Assembly: GCF_021018805.1 (NCBI RefSeq)
Contig: NC_086248.1
Coordinates: 93,207,239 to 93,271,238 of the forward strand
Reading direction: 5' to 3'
DNA length: 64,000 bases
DNA from: Prinia subflava
Lineage: Eukaryota; Chordata; Aves; Passeriformes; Cisticolidae
Shown here piece by piece: positions 48,325 to 59,800 of the stretch. The first letter of the stretch is position 1. The number at the start of each line of letters is the position of its first letter. The translations under genes and the position numbers were made by a program. The notes beneath the pieces were generated by a model that worked only from the letters and a program-made list of their open reading frames with translations, was not told the origin of the DNA and did not search any database.

Positions 48325-49425
48325 TTTGGGCTGGCTCTGGCTGGATGCCCAGTGCCTACCAAATTCACTCTATCACACTCCTCCCAAGCTGGACAGGGGA
48401 GAAAAAGAATGTTGAAAGGCTTGTGGGTCAAGATAAGGAAGGACAGGGAGAGCTCAGTCTGCAATTACTGTCACAGGCAAAACAGACTGAAGGGAAAACT
48501 CATGTGATTTATTGCCAATCAAATTGGAGCAGGATAATGTGAAATAAAAAGCTGAGGCTTAAAACACTTTCATCCCATGCCTCCCTTCTTACTGGCCTCA
48601 GCCTTACTCCTGACTTTCTCTACCTTCTCCCCACCAGTGTCTCTGGGGAATGGGGGTCGTGGTCAGTTCACACTCGTTGTCTCTGCTGCACTTTCCTCCT
48701 CATGGGGAGTACTGAGTACTCCTCCCACCCTTCCCCTGCTCCACAAGAGAAAGTCCTCCACAAACTTCTCCAGGATGTGTCATTCCCACAGGCTGCAGTT
48801 CTCTGTGAGCTGCTCACTGTGGGACCTTCCCACAGGGTCCAGTCCCTCAGGAACAGGCTGCTCCTCTGTGAGTCTCCCACCGAGACCTGTAAATCCTGAA
48901 AACCTGCTTTGAAATAGGATTCTCTCTGGATTACAGCCTTCTTCCAGGCATCCACCTGCTCCAGAGTGGGACTCCTGCATGGGCTGCAGGTGCAGGTCTC
49001 CTCCTCCATGGACCTTCATGGGCTGCAGGGACACAGCAGCCTCACCATGGTCTTCATCACCAGAATATCTGCTCTGGTGCCTGGAGCACCTCTTCCCCTC
49101 CTTCACTGACCTCGGTGCTGGCAGGTCTGCTCCTCTCACTTATTCTCACTCCTCTCTCCAGCTGCAGTTGGTGTTGCACAGGTTTTTCCCCTCCCTTCCT
49201 GAACACATAATCCCCGAGGTGCCTCTGCCATTGCTGATGGGTTCAGCCTTGGCAGTGGGGTGTCCATCTGGGAGCTGGCTGGATGTGAGGGACAGGGCAA
49301 GCTCTTAGAAACTTCTCACTGAAGCCACCCCTTGTGGCCTCACTGATACCAAAACCTTGCCTTGAAAAGCCAATACATGGTGGCAATAAACTCCCTAAAT
49401 ATAGAGATTTAGTGTCTGAAACTTC
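48325..49425 (-). mobile_element. Avian LTR-type repeat, minus orientation
   Basis: I recognise a widespread songbird LTR-like repeat. On the plus strand: ggctggctctggctggatgc, then gctggacaggggagaaaa, aaggcttgtgggtcaagata, aattactgtcacaggcaaaa, and a poly(A) signal on the minus strand (TTTATT at 48508-48513). A degenerate tandem block of about 44 bp (ttcccacaggctgcag at 48783 and ttcccacagggtccag at 48827) follows. Then come gggctgcagggacacagcag, ctcactcctctctccagctg, cattgctgatgggttcagcc and gagatttagtgtctgaaact. The far (5') boundary is not clear. Open frames on both strands here, up to about 119 codons, are parts of the repeat and not genes. The class (LTR) is inferred from its terminal structure as remembered. 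Confidence 0.6.
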
Positions 49426-50953
49426 CCACAAACAACTTTTGTTTATCACTTTTTCCCTCTGGGTTGGTTTAGTGCCCTGGTTGTGTCCCACATCCTCTGG
49501 GGAAGGCTGTGTTCCCTCCTCACTCAGAGCACTCCAGCTCTCACTTCCATGTTTGCATGAGGGTTCCAGTCCTGGCTTTGAATGGACATTTTATTGACAT
49601 TGATGCCTGGCTATGGCAGTAGGACACAGAAAGCCAAGTGCAGGAGACTGCAGTGTCTGGAATCAAGGGCTTTGGATGGCCACACAGGAATCTCAGCTGA
49701 GATACTGTGGGCAAATAGAGTTAGAAATGTTTTGTTTACTTCTCGTGCAGAGAAATGGATTAAAGAGCAAACATTGCCAGGTTCTGGTTTGCATCTGCCA
49801 GACGCTTGTGTGCTTGATTATAATATCTTCCTTTTTGCATTGGGGAGGAATAGACACTTCCTCCTCTCTTCACTCTATCCTGTCTCAGCCTGATTCCACT
49901 CTGGTGCTCTTTGTACTGACTACCCTGTAGTCTGATGTTGCTTTGGGAGCTGCAAGTGCTCCCCTCTAGCCCAAGGCAGGTCTGAGAGGCTCCCTCTGCA
50001 CAAAGCAGGCTGCTCGGGCATGTGCACGACAGAGCCTCATATCATCCCTGGCACGGGCAGAGGGAGCCAGGAGTTGTGGGAATGCCCTTGGAGAGCCTGT
50101 GAATTGTTTGTGTCACCCACTGGCAACTTCACATTCATGTCAACTTGCAAAGTATTCCTGGGGTCACTCCTTGCTGCTTGTCTGACCGTGTTCTCATCTC
50201 TGCCTGTAGAGCTTTGTAAGAAATTTAGCATTTTTGCATGAATGAAATAAGGATTGAAGCCTGTCTCTGAAAGTGCTGGAGGAGGCATCAGACCAAGGAC
50301 TAAAAGAATGGCCTGTGCCCAAAAAGAACCATGCTGCTGCCAGGTTGCTGCTCCCAAAAATAAATTTGAGAAATTAGGTTTTTATGTTGTGACTGTGCTG
50401 GCAAGACCCCAGCACAGATGACTCCTTGGTGAAAGATCCTAACAACAGGAGGCATGTGGAATTCTATTCCACGACAGCTGAACAATGAAACAAGCAGTTC
50501 CTCACCCTCCCTGCCTTTTTCTTTTTTCACCATCTTTTTATTTTACTTCCACATCTCTTTTTCTTCTCTTTCTTTTTTTCTTTTTTCTTTCTTTTTTCTC
50601 CTGCCTCCCTTCCTCCTGCCTTCCTCCTCCCTTCCTTCTCCCTATTTTTTTTCTTTCTTTCTTTTTCTTCCTTTTAAAATTTTTATTAATTTCTAGATCT
50701 CTCTCTCCCCTTACCAGGAAAACCATTGAACAGTAAATGTTGCTGGTTTTTGTGGCACGATGCCTTCCTCTCATTCCAGAGAGAACCATTCCAGGGCAAA
50801 TATAAGATGCTTGATTGTACCACTGAGCCACTGTCACATGCCAAAATCTCTTCTGCATTTCATCACAAGCATCTTAAACCAGACTTCTTGTCAGAAATAT
50901 GCAATTATTTTTAAATATTTAGAAACTTAGCAGTTTTGTATGTGTTTCTCTGG
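49426..50953. other. Intergenic DNA between LTR repeats
   Basis: About 1.5 kb with no gene. Apart from the polypyrimidine tract it is ordinary sequence; open frames at 49582-49930 and 50037-50357 lack any supporting feature. Confidence 0.65.
50554..50675 (+). repeat. 122-nt polypyrimidine tract
   Basis: Within these 122 bases only three purines occur (G at 50603 and 50618, A at 50644). The longest pure pyrimidine run is 49 bases (50554-50602). The tract mixes CTTT, CCTT and CTCC motifs. The region around it (from about 50500 to 50715) is also pyrimidine-rich. Such mirror-rich tracts can adopt triplex (H-DNA) structure; that is an inference here. Confidence 0.92.
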
Positions 50954-50962
50954 TAAATTTTA

Positions 50963-52474
50963 GAGGATGGGTAAAAAAAAGGTAAAACTAATGGGTTGAG
51001 GTTAGAACAGGCCTAATGATTGAAATAAAGTCAAATATAGTAATAATAATGAAAAAGAGATAAAGAGAGTAATAAAACCCAAGAGAAAAAAGTGGGGCTC
51101 AACCCAGTTGTTCACCACCCCCTGACAGATGTCCAGCCTGACCCCAAAGAGTGATCAATGGCTCCTGGCCAACTCCCTCTGGTTTATTTACTGGGACTGT
51201 CTCACAGAAAAGTAGATTGCTTAAAGAATCACCATCAAAAGTATTGGCAAAAAGCAAGTTCTAATATGAATTTATGAATCAACAGCAAGGCTCACTCTAT
51301 TGCTTGCTACGTAGAGGAAGGACACACAAGAAAATGGAATTAGAATTGATTTGGAATGATTTGCATGAGGACCAGGGATGCAAGAGGGAAAGGGTGCAAA
51401 GAATGTGGGTACACAAAGATAAGTATGCGAAAGGGTTTTCCAGCACTTTAACCATCAGCAAATTTAACATTGAACAGAGCATTTCTATAGGATTTGCTAC
51501 AACTTCAACCATGACTTCATCATAGATTCACAATAACAACACTCGTGCCATAACCAATTCGTAGGCAGAGAGGTGTGTACACATGTATATAAAGATAAAG
51601 GCACCCATCCAAACTCCCCTGGGCTGCAGGGAATACTCACCTCCAGTCCCTGGGTGTTTCCCACCAGGCTGAGCTGCACTGGGAGGAGTCTCTGGGGCAG
51701 GGGTAGGTATCAGCCTGTGCCTCCTTGCCAGTGATGGTCCTTTGAGCGTGGCAGACTGGAGGGCTCCCGGGTTCTGAGGTGTTCCAGCCAGGGGGAGGTG
51801 CTGGCACAGCCAGCTGCAATCCAGGAGAGCTCCACAAGCCTCATTTGGGACTGCTGTTAATGAGATAACAAGATGATTAGCTTCAGTCATCAGTAAGTTT
51901 CCATCCTGACCGTATCCCAAGTTGGGAACTGCTGGAAGCAATGGTCCTGTTTCTCTTGGGCTGTGATTTGGCTAGGGAATGTCCCAGGGATGTCAGGGGG
52001 TGACTGATTGTCCTTTATTCTCCACCTTGGCCAGGCACCAGCTGATGTTGCTGTTATGGTCAGGGTTGTTTCCTGCACTACCTGTGTGCTCCAGGAGCTC
52101 CTGGTTATGGGCAGGGATGCCTTGCTGCCCAGCTGATCTGGAAAAGGGGAATTTCAGGGCTCAAATGGTTCAGTCAAGGCCTGCCAGGGGCTCCTGTGGT
52201 GCAGGCATGGGGAGAAGGGTCACCACCACAGCACGACATTCTACGGAATGGAACACCCCCTTGGTGAGATGGGTTGATGGCAGAGCATGGGAAACTGAAA
52301 ACTCCTTGGTTTAGGCTATTTCAACAAGTATTTTAGGCACTGTTTTTTAGCATTACTCAGCAACAACTAAACCATCAGTGTGTTAGCAGCATTATTCTCA
52401 TCCTAAATCCAAAACACAGCACTGCACCAGCTACTAAGAGGAAAATTAACTCTATCCCAGTGGAAACCAGGACA
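50963..52474 (-). mobile_element. Avian ERV LTR, minus orientation, split by an insertion
   Basis: On the minus strand the element starts TGTCCTGGTTTCCACTGGGA, then tagagttaattttcc, then tagtagctggtgcagtgctg, gataacaca-like and aacttttcagcttcccatgc-like blocks, as in a common avian ERV LTR. On the plus strand these are 52231-52474. The downstream part of the same LTR reappears at about 50963-51197: the worn TATA region (ctggtttatttactggg), ggccaactccctctgg, gttgttcaccaccccctgac and the end block gggtaaaaaaaaggtaaaac, ttgag. The middle, 51198-52233, does not belong to the family and is listed separately. It appears to be a solo LTR without retroviral coding sequence. The 3' end (near 50963) is eroded. 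Confidence 0.72.
51198..52233 (-). mobile_element. Inserted element nested in the ERV LTR
   Basis: A 1,036-bp insert interrupts the host LTR next to its TATA box. Its ends are TG...CA in both orientations (tgtctcacag on the left, ccacagca on the right). On the minus strand it contains a candidate TATA (atctttatatacatgtg, near 51580-51600) followed by ctgcctacgaattggttatg, and a GC-rich half at 51610-52220. I recall similar sequence in songbird LTR elements, so a second LTR is likely but unproven. The flanks share only a near-match (ggac against cgac), so no clean target duplication is shown. A 137-codon minus-strand frame (51528-51941) shows no retroviral domain that I recognise and is not called as a gene. 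Confidence 0.45.
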
Positions 52475-54059
52475 CATATATTAGGCTTAATATGTAGTCA
52501 AACTACTGGCAAACAGGACTTCAAAATTAAATCAAGATGGTTTAGACTAGGATATTAAGAAATTAAACGGCATGGTGACTGTCCTTCTGCAGCAATGACC
52601 TGAGGAAACCCCCATCTTCAACTTTCTGATATCCACAGGGCTGCTTTCCTCCCAACCCTGTGTCAGGTAGTTAGTTGTTTTTAGACTGTGTGGTCACATA
52701 GAGTTTAGTTTTGGAATTAAGTGAATTTAATTTCTGTGTATTACTCGCACAACCTTTTTGGCAAATCCTTCAACAGGATCAGGTTAAACAATAAAACTTG
52801 AATTTTGAACTTGCTGACTCTGGCATTTAATGACTGGGATTACAAGCAACAGGTTCTAGCAATAAAAGGTGCATTGTAAAAAAGATTGTAGTTCATTTTC
52901 AAGTTGTGCTGTAATCTTGACACTAATGAAGAAAAAGAGGGGTGGATTTTGAGCACCTGCACACTTTTGCCTTGGCTTTTGATTATCTGTAAGGGTGTTA
53001 GCATCTCAGGATAAAAATACAGCAGTGTTCAGGCCAGCTCTGAAGGATGTCAGTACATTTAAAGATAAAATATTTGTCAAGAGAAGAGAATAAAAGAGGA
53101 AACACCACCAGCAAAATGGCCATATGGTCTCAATAACAGCACAGCTCCAAAAGGAGTATCTGCTTTACACTGACTCCTGCAGTAGCTAGAATTCAGTGTG
53201 ACTGAACTGCCGAAGAGGGTAATTGTACTTTAATAGCAAAAATGTAACAATATAATAACAGGCTGGGGTTTGGAGCAACCATTGGATTTTCAGCAGTCTC
53301 CCTAAATGTAGCCTTATGTAGATCTACTTCTGCCAATAGCAAAGAGGGTATGAAAGATTGAAATATTGAAGCTTTTAGTAAACAACATCCTCTTTGGTCT
53401 ATTCATTTTCTAAATTATATCCAGCTAATTCTTTATTTGTATAACCTGAAGCTTGGCAGTGTCATCCAAACCTCAGTGACACTCTTAAGCTCTGGAATAA
53501 TTATCCTGTTGAACTCACTGAAAGTAATAATGCAAACTGTTAAGCTACTCAGCTTGCTGCTGGCCTGGTGTGCTGAGTCTGGTTTCCAGTTTTTGTCTTT
53601 GTCAGCTGAGGCAGACAAGTTGGTAGGAATTAAATGTGAGATCAGTTACATAATGCATTTCTGGGTACTTGAAAGTGCTGATAAAATCTCTCATGGATTG
53701 TGTGGATCAAATAGGTCGATAGCTGCCAGACATCTCTCATGTCTGTGAGCTTTACATCAGACTTTTGGCAACATCTTTGAGAAATCTACACCTTCCTTTG
53801 GAGTTACTTTTGGGTTAACCAGTACCAGAAGAGGACTCTTGCAGTCCATTTGCCTGCAAGTCCTACCTTTGTTCACCCACTTCCCTCAAACTAAAGTGAC
53901 AAACGCTTGATGGAAGAGTAACTAGAGAAATATCTGATCATTTCATCCCACCATTATAGGTTAGGTAAAATGAAACCCAAACTAATTTACAGTCACTTCT
54001 TTCTTCACCTGCTCTTGATTTTGTTGTTTCTGAACGATGTGAAAATACCTAGATACACC

Positions 54060-54192
54060 TGGTGGGGTTTTTTTGTTTGTTTTGTTTTTGTTTGGTTTTT
54101 TTGTTTGTTTGTTGGTTTTGGGGTTTTTTGGGTTTTTTTGTTTTGTTTTGGTGGGGTTTTTTTGTTTTGTTTTGGTTTGGTTTTTTGTGGGG
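54060..54192 (+). repeat. 133-nt G/T-only tract
   Basis: No A or C occurs over 133 consecutive bases. The tract is built from GTTT, GTTTT, GGTTTT and GGGGTTTTTT-like units. G-runs of three to four are present (ggtgggg, tggggtttt, tttggg, ggtgggg), but spacing does not give a standard four-run G-quadruplex with short loops. Frames through it on either strand (Phe/Gly/Val- or Lys/Asn/Pro-rich) are artefacts of composition. Confidence 0.95.
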
Positions 54193-54754
54193 AAAACTCT
54201 TGGCTCCATTAAATCTGCTTGGCCTCTGGACCTCATTTATAGCTGTCAGAGAAAGTTTTGCAGCTAGAAGAGAGAGCAAATCTGTTCAAGGGGCATCCAC
54301 AGCTGAAGCAGGTGACTAGGGAGACAGTCAAACCTTACCACGTACCTTAGTGCTCTTGGAGCTTTCTTCTAGAACCAGTGAAACATTTCTGAATACAGAA
54401 GTACTGGAATACAGAACACTGATTACACACCTTTAACTGTTGTACTGGTTTTCTCAGTCCTCCTTACCTGAAGAGAAGGCTTTTTAAAAATTAAGGACAA
54501 TGCAGGAAATTCTTTAGGTTTAGTACAGCTGATCTGAGGATGCCAAACGTTTCAAGCAAAAGTTTCATGTCTCTGAAATCACCACCAAAATTTCTCTAAT
54601 GATGTGATTGACCACAAACCCTGTGTCTACTCTTCTTATTCCCTTACTAAGAAGAGATCTTTGGGCCAGGAAAGACAAAGACATTGGTGTTTGGGAACAG
54701 GAGTGCTGTTCTATGATCTACTACTGTGTAAAGTGTTTTGAAAATGGAAGATGC

Positions 54755-54775
54755 ATTATTATCATCATCATCATT
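54755..54775 (+). repeat. Short (ATC)n/(ATT)n microsatellite
   Basis: attattatcatcatcatcat, a short trinucleotide run; likely variable. Confidence 0.85.
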
Positions 54776-56793
54776 AGGGATGTTATACTGGGTGCTCAAG
54801 ATTCATTTGAGTGCAGAGAAGATGGAGTTGAAATCCATTGGAATTAATAAACAAGGTGGATTTTCTCAGAATTCTTTGCTGTTTCAGTATTTTCTCAGGG
54901 GTAGGACAACACAGAAAGCTTCCAGCCCCTGTCTGTGCTGTTCTTGCCCTCTGGATAAAATGGGGTTTTTCATCTCTCTGAATATCAGTATTCTGTCAGG
55001 GTAGAAACCACAAGCATTCTTCAGACTTGCTTTTTATTTTTTGAATCTTCAACTCCTTCCAGGAGGGGATGGTAATGTAAATGTGTAGGCACCTGCTTGA
55101 TCTGGAAGGTAGCCTGGGTAACCGGTGAGAGTTGAATCATGTTTCCAGTGCCTCTGGACACAGCCAGCCTAAAAATGTATCCTCTCTTTGCAAGACCCGA
55201 GTTTGTGTGAAACAACAAAAGATCTTGCAATAGAAAACGAATTCTGTTGTAAAACAACAAAAAATTAGGTGTTTTTTTGTTTTGTTTTCTTTCTAATGAC
55301 CAATACCCTTAATATGTTTTCATAGCTCTGTGTTCAGAGTGGCAGCACTCCAGCCATTTGCAGCTGGGTTTGGTTTGCTGCTGTAGTAGCAAAGAATCTC
55401 AGTGCCCACCTTGTGCTGCAAATCAAGGTGTCATTCTGCAGCTTGGTCCAAGCCAGCTAAACTTGTCTTATCTGAAAATCATGCTGAAGTGACAATGTGT
55501 TTTTGCTGTTGTTGACTGGTCTTGCTTTTGTATTTCCCTGATTAATGTCAAGATATTATCCTCTGAACCACAGAGGTAGGAGTTCAGCTGTGAGGATGTT
55601 CTTTTCTCTGGAGCACGGGTGGCATGTCTGTTTTAATCAAGGACAAAGCCCAGAACATGAGAGGTCTTCTAGAAAGGTTAAGAGAGTTTTGATGCCTGCA
55701 TTTCTTTTTTTTTCTTTTTGCTTGGGGTGCTTTCCCTGACAATTAAAAACGTAAGTTTGGAGAACATTTCTGTTTCTATTGAGATGGGAAATAATTTGCT
55801 GCCTCCTAATGATCATCTCTGACTAAACTTAGGGACTTTATGTCACTGGATTTAACAATTAAGTGTCTGATTCTGCTTTTAATTTAGTTGTAGGGACAAG
55901 CAGTACAATTTAAATGTGGGGTTTTATTTTTATATTTATAGTTGGTAATCTTAAGAGCTGGGTTCTCCAAGGATATGCAGGCTTTTTCTTCGTCATTTGA
56001 ACTCTAAATTTAATTACTGAGCATGCAACTCTTGAGTGGGTATTGACAATTTTATATATGACTTATTTTTTTGTGTTGGCTTTCATAAGTAGCCAGTGGA
56101 ATAATTTATGTTTGTTAAAAAATTAGTTTGAGTTCTGGAAGTGTGCCCTGGAGATACATTTCAACTAAACTGAGCATCTTCTCCTTTTCTTCAAGTAAGG
56201 AAATATTCTATTTGCCTTTCAAAGAAATCAAATTATTCCAGCCATTTTTTGGAGTGGTAGATGATCTAAACTTTCTAAATCAGTGCTATGGATCCTAGAT
56301 AAACAGTTTAGTTTTTCTAGAAATAATTTTAAGCAAGCGCACTTTTGGCTGTTTATTGCTGAAAATTGAAGTTTAGTTAGCGAAGGCTTTGTTTTCTGGA
56401 AATTGTGTTTTGGATCAGTGTTTGTGGTACAAATTTAGAGAACAGAAGCATAATGTCAAGCAGTCTGCTCATGTGAGATTTGAGAGGAAGAGGCAAGTGT
56501 CCCACTGTTGGGAATCAGAGGATTTTGGTATCTGAGGTAGCCAAGGCCAGTTGTGCTGTGGACCTCGTTGAAAGATCTGTGATGTAAAAAGGGCTTTCCT
56601 TTCAGGCATGCATAGGAAGATAGAGGTTTTCCAGCCATTCACTAAAATTAGATTGAGGTTCATATAACAGTAAATGAAGATGCAATGTTAATCTTAAATG
56701 AAAGTACTATAAAAAATGAAGTTTTTGAAGATTTATTGTATATTTTGAAGTAAGGATTTTTAAAAAATAAAAGCCTTGTGCTCTTCTTCACAG

Positions 56794-56877
56794 AGAGAAA
56801 AAGAGTCTGAAAGAAAGCAGGCAAAAATCTTCTCAGGAAGATACTGCTATTTCTTTGGCCTGTATTTATTGTATCAG
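56794..56877 (+). other. Exon-like interval of unknown identity
   Basis: Eighty-four bases (28 codons) lie between an acceptor-like ctcttcttcacag and a donor-like CAG|gtagac. They are open in the first frame, with a lysine/glutamate-rich start (REKESERKQAK) and an aromatic end (YCYFFGLYLLYQ). I do not recognise it. The donor is weak and no partner exon is seen, so this may be chance or part of a non-coding transcript. Confidence 0.12.
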
Positions 56878-59800
56878 GTAGACTTTACCTCTTAACTGTA
56901 CTAATCTAAAGTTACTTTGTTTTATTTTAATCTGTTGGAGAGGAGAAGCTTATTTTAAGTTACCCATCAAATTGATTTGGGTGCAAGTTTTGCCTTTTAA
57001 CTCTTTTATGTTATAACAGTGATTTAGGTTTGGAGTTTTTTATAGGATTATACATGCACAACATGCAATGCGTTACACAATAATAATAAAGCATGGAATA
57101 CTAATGTAATGTACAGATAAAAAAATATGGATAAATAAAGCAAAATATCCTCTATTATGCTCAAGAAGAGAAGAATTCTCTCCCCTTCACCCAGTTAAAA
57201 TTCCTGTCCTTCACAGTTGCTCTGTGGGAAGAGAAAAGGTTATGCTTTGTTTCAATAGATAACTTACCTGGATGTGCCCGGATTTAAATCTGAATTCTGC
57301 TGAATTTTGAAACCATACAAGTACAAAAATCTGTTTCAGATTTAGTTCTAGAGCTTTTCTTGAAATACAAAGCATTTTTAAAGGCTGCATGACTGCTTCT
57401 AATTAAAGCATTTCTGATGGTGGGGCCTGGGTTGTTTCAGGCTGCTTTTTTGCTAAAGTAGTGATTCTTGAGATCCTTCAGGGATGACCACTTGACCAAG
57501 CTGGTTATTTTCCTTGTTGGATTGCCAAAACCCTCCAGACAGTTTACTGACTTAGTTGCTGACTACTCATTGCAAACCTGTAAGCCCAGCTCTTCTGCTG
57601 GTTTGCAGAGTCAACCATAACTTCTGCTGATTGCCATCTGAGGAACTAAACATAAAATGTTTAGACAGGAAAGGTATAAATAAAGCTGCAGGTTTATATT
57701 TATATATTTTATTTATATTACATTATTCTTCAACAATTAATGATTTCATAAAAGGCATTCTGTACTTGCTTTTTTTAGCATATGAACAGAGAATGTACAG
57801 CTCTCCAGGGCTTCATGAACCTGCTGTCTTCCATAATTTTCAGTCCTTGTAATCTTAATTTTTATTGAGGTTTGCTGACATTCAATTGAGATCAAACATA
57901 AGAATACCACCAGCATAACCCCACATCTTTGCTTGAGGGTAGCTAAAACATTTTATTTTTTTTTCTCTTCTAACCCAGAAAAGAAAGAATAATGGAGGAG
58001 GGTTAATTATTTCTGAAAGTAGACTTATTTTTAAAACTCATTTACAGAATTTTACACCTACATGTATGTAGATATTTTACAGATTGTGGTGATCTTATCC
58101 TTAGGGGTAAAAAGTTAAGGTGTAATTTCAAGCAACTCACTTCAGGATTTTTCCTGGAATAGAATGCCTAATAATTGTCCTCTTTTTCTGCCACAAGCAG
58201 CGGTGAAAAGGGAGCAATAGAAGTGTTCCAGTTATTCTATCTGAAATTAAATTGGAAATTAAATGTTCTCTCCTCAAAGAACAGCTACCCTTAGGAGCAG
58301 GTCTCTTACCATTCTGTTCTCTCTCTCTTTTTTTTTTTAATAAGTTGAAAGCACTGTCAGTAGTCACTATACCTTGTAGATATTGGCCATCCCAAGAAAC
58401 CCCTTCAGAGCACTGGTGACCAAAAACTTTGAAATGTCTGATTGGAAACACTCCACCTTCTTATGGAAAAGAATAAAAAGTCAGGGATGTGTATTGAAGG
58501 AAGTTTTACTACTAATAGTGGCAGTGTGAAGTGATGATTCCTGAAATGAGTGGCTGTAATGCCAGAATTTCATGGTCATTTGTGAAAATGCCAATCACAA
58601 CAACTGATACTTGAAGTGAGTGGTGCAAAATGAGGGCCTGAGTTTTGTGGGAAAAAGGCTTTTTCCTCCAAGCCTTAGCAATTAAAAGTGCTGTAAATTG
58701 CAGTGTGAACTGCTGTGCTTGTGCTCCCTTCTGGATGGCACAGTGGAGGGGATGGAGATTAATAAATGTCTTGGAAAGCTGTGAGCTTGGAGATTTCCAC
58801 AGAACCCGTTTTCCTACTTTTGTTTTTCATTGCACATCTACATGACAAGGCACGGTGAAAGTTAATTGAAGGAGCCTGGAAACTGCAGAAACATTTCACT
58901 GCTCTGGGAAGAGCACATCAAGGGGCTGTAAAGGGTTAGGGCATGCTCAGCTTTGGTTTTATCCTAATGAATGTGTGAGCTCTTCAACGGGAAGGACTCT
59001 GCATGGTCACTCTACACTCGGCAAGGTTTTTAAACATCGTAGCTGTCAAGGGCCAGTAAGTCTCCACTAATTACCTGCAAACAAATGATTATCAAAGGTA
59101 CTATTAATAGGATCTAGGGAGCCTGCATCCTTGACACAAAATCCATAGAGTGATTAGGGCTTTGCAAAGTCATAACTAACCAAAAGAAGGGTCTTGGGAA
59201 AGTTTTCTGACCCTTTCCATTATAACAGCTAGAGCTATGCAATTCCACGAGGAATTTGGGTTAGGAGGCTTGTAAAAAACATCTACAGTGCTAAAGGCTC
59301 TGGAAAAAATTGTTTGAAGAAGCTAAAATATACAATGCTCTGAGGAATTGTTTGTTTTATTTTGGTTAAGTCTCGGTTAAGGAAATTGCCAGTACTTTAC
59401 CTCATCAGTAAATCATTTTGTGGTCTCTCACTTCTGTCTCTGGTCACCATGGAAGACAGCAGCAGTGGTGGTGCTGGAGGGGAGCAAGGCCTTGCTGTGG
59501 GGCTGGGCTGGAGCTACTGCCTTCCAAAAACCAGTCCTGACTCATTCAAGACGTATCTCTGAGAAATTCTCAAGGTGGGGATGGAAAGTTGAGCTCAGTT
59601 TCCCACCTTATATCAAGTTGCACTTCACCCTACACTGATGTGTAAAATGCTGGCTGTGAGCTGCTGGTTGAAGGCATCACTGTATTCTGTACATTTTACA
59701 TTATATTTTAAGTAATAATAGTATGTAAAAGTAACTGATACATTACTTAAATTACAAGTAACTTAAAGCAAAATTGTTTCCAAGCAAATACACGATTTCT

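Noticed and set aside
48668..49139. Overlapping frames of 111 to 119 codons on both strands.
   Set aside because: They fall inside an interspersed LTR-type repeat with a tandem block; the repeat explains them.
51528..51941. 137-codon minus-strand frame that might be retroviral coding sequence.
   Set aside because: It lies in the insert nested in an LTR and shows no gag, protease, polymerase or envelope motif.
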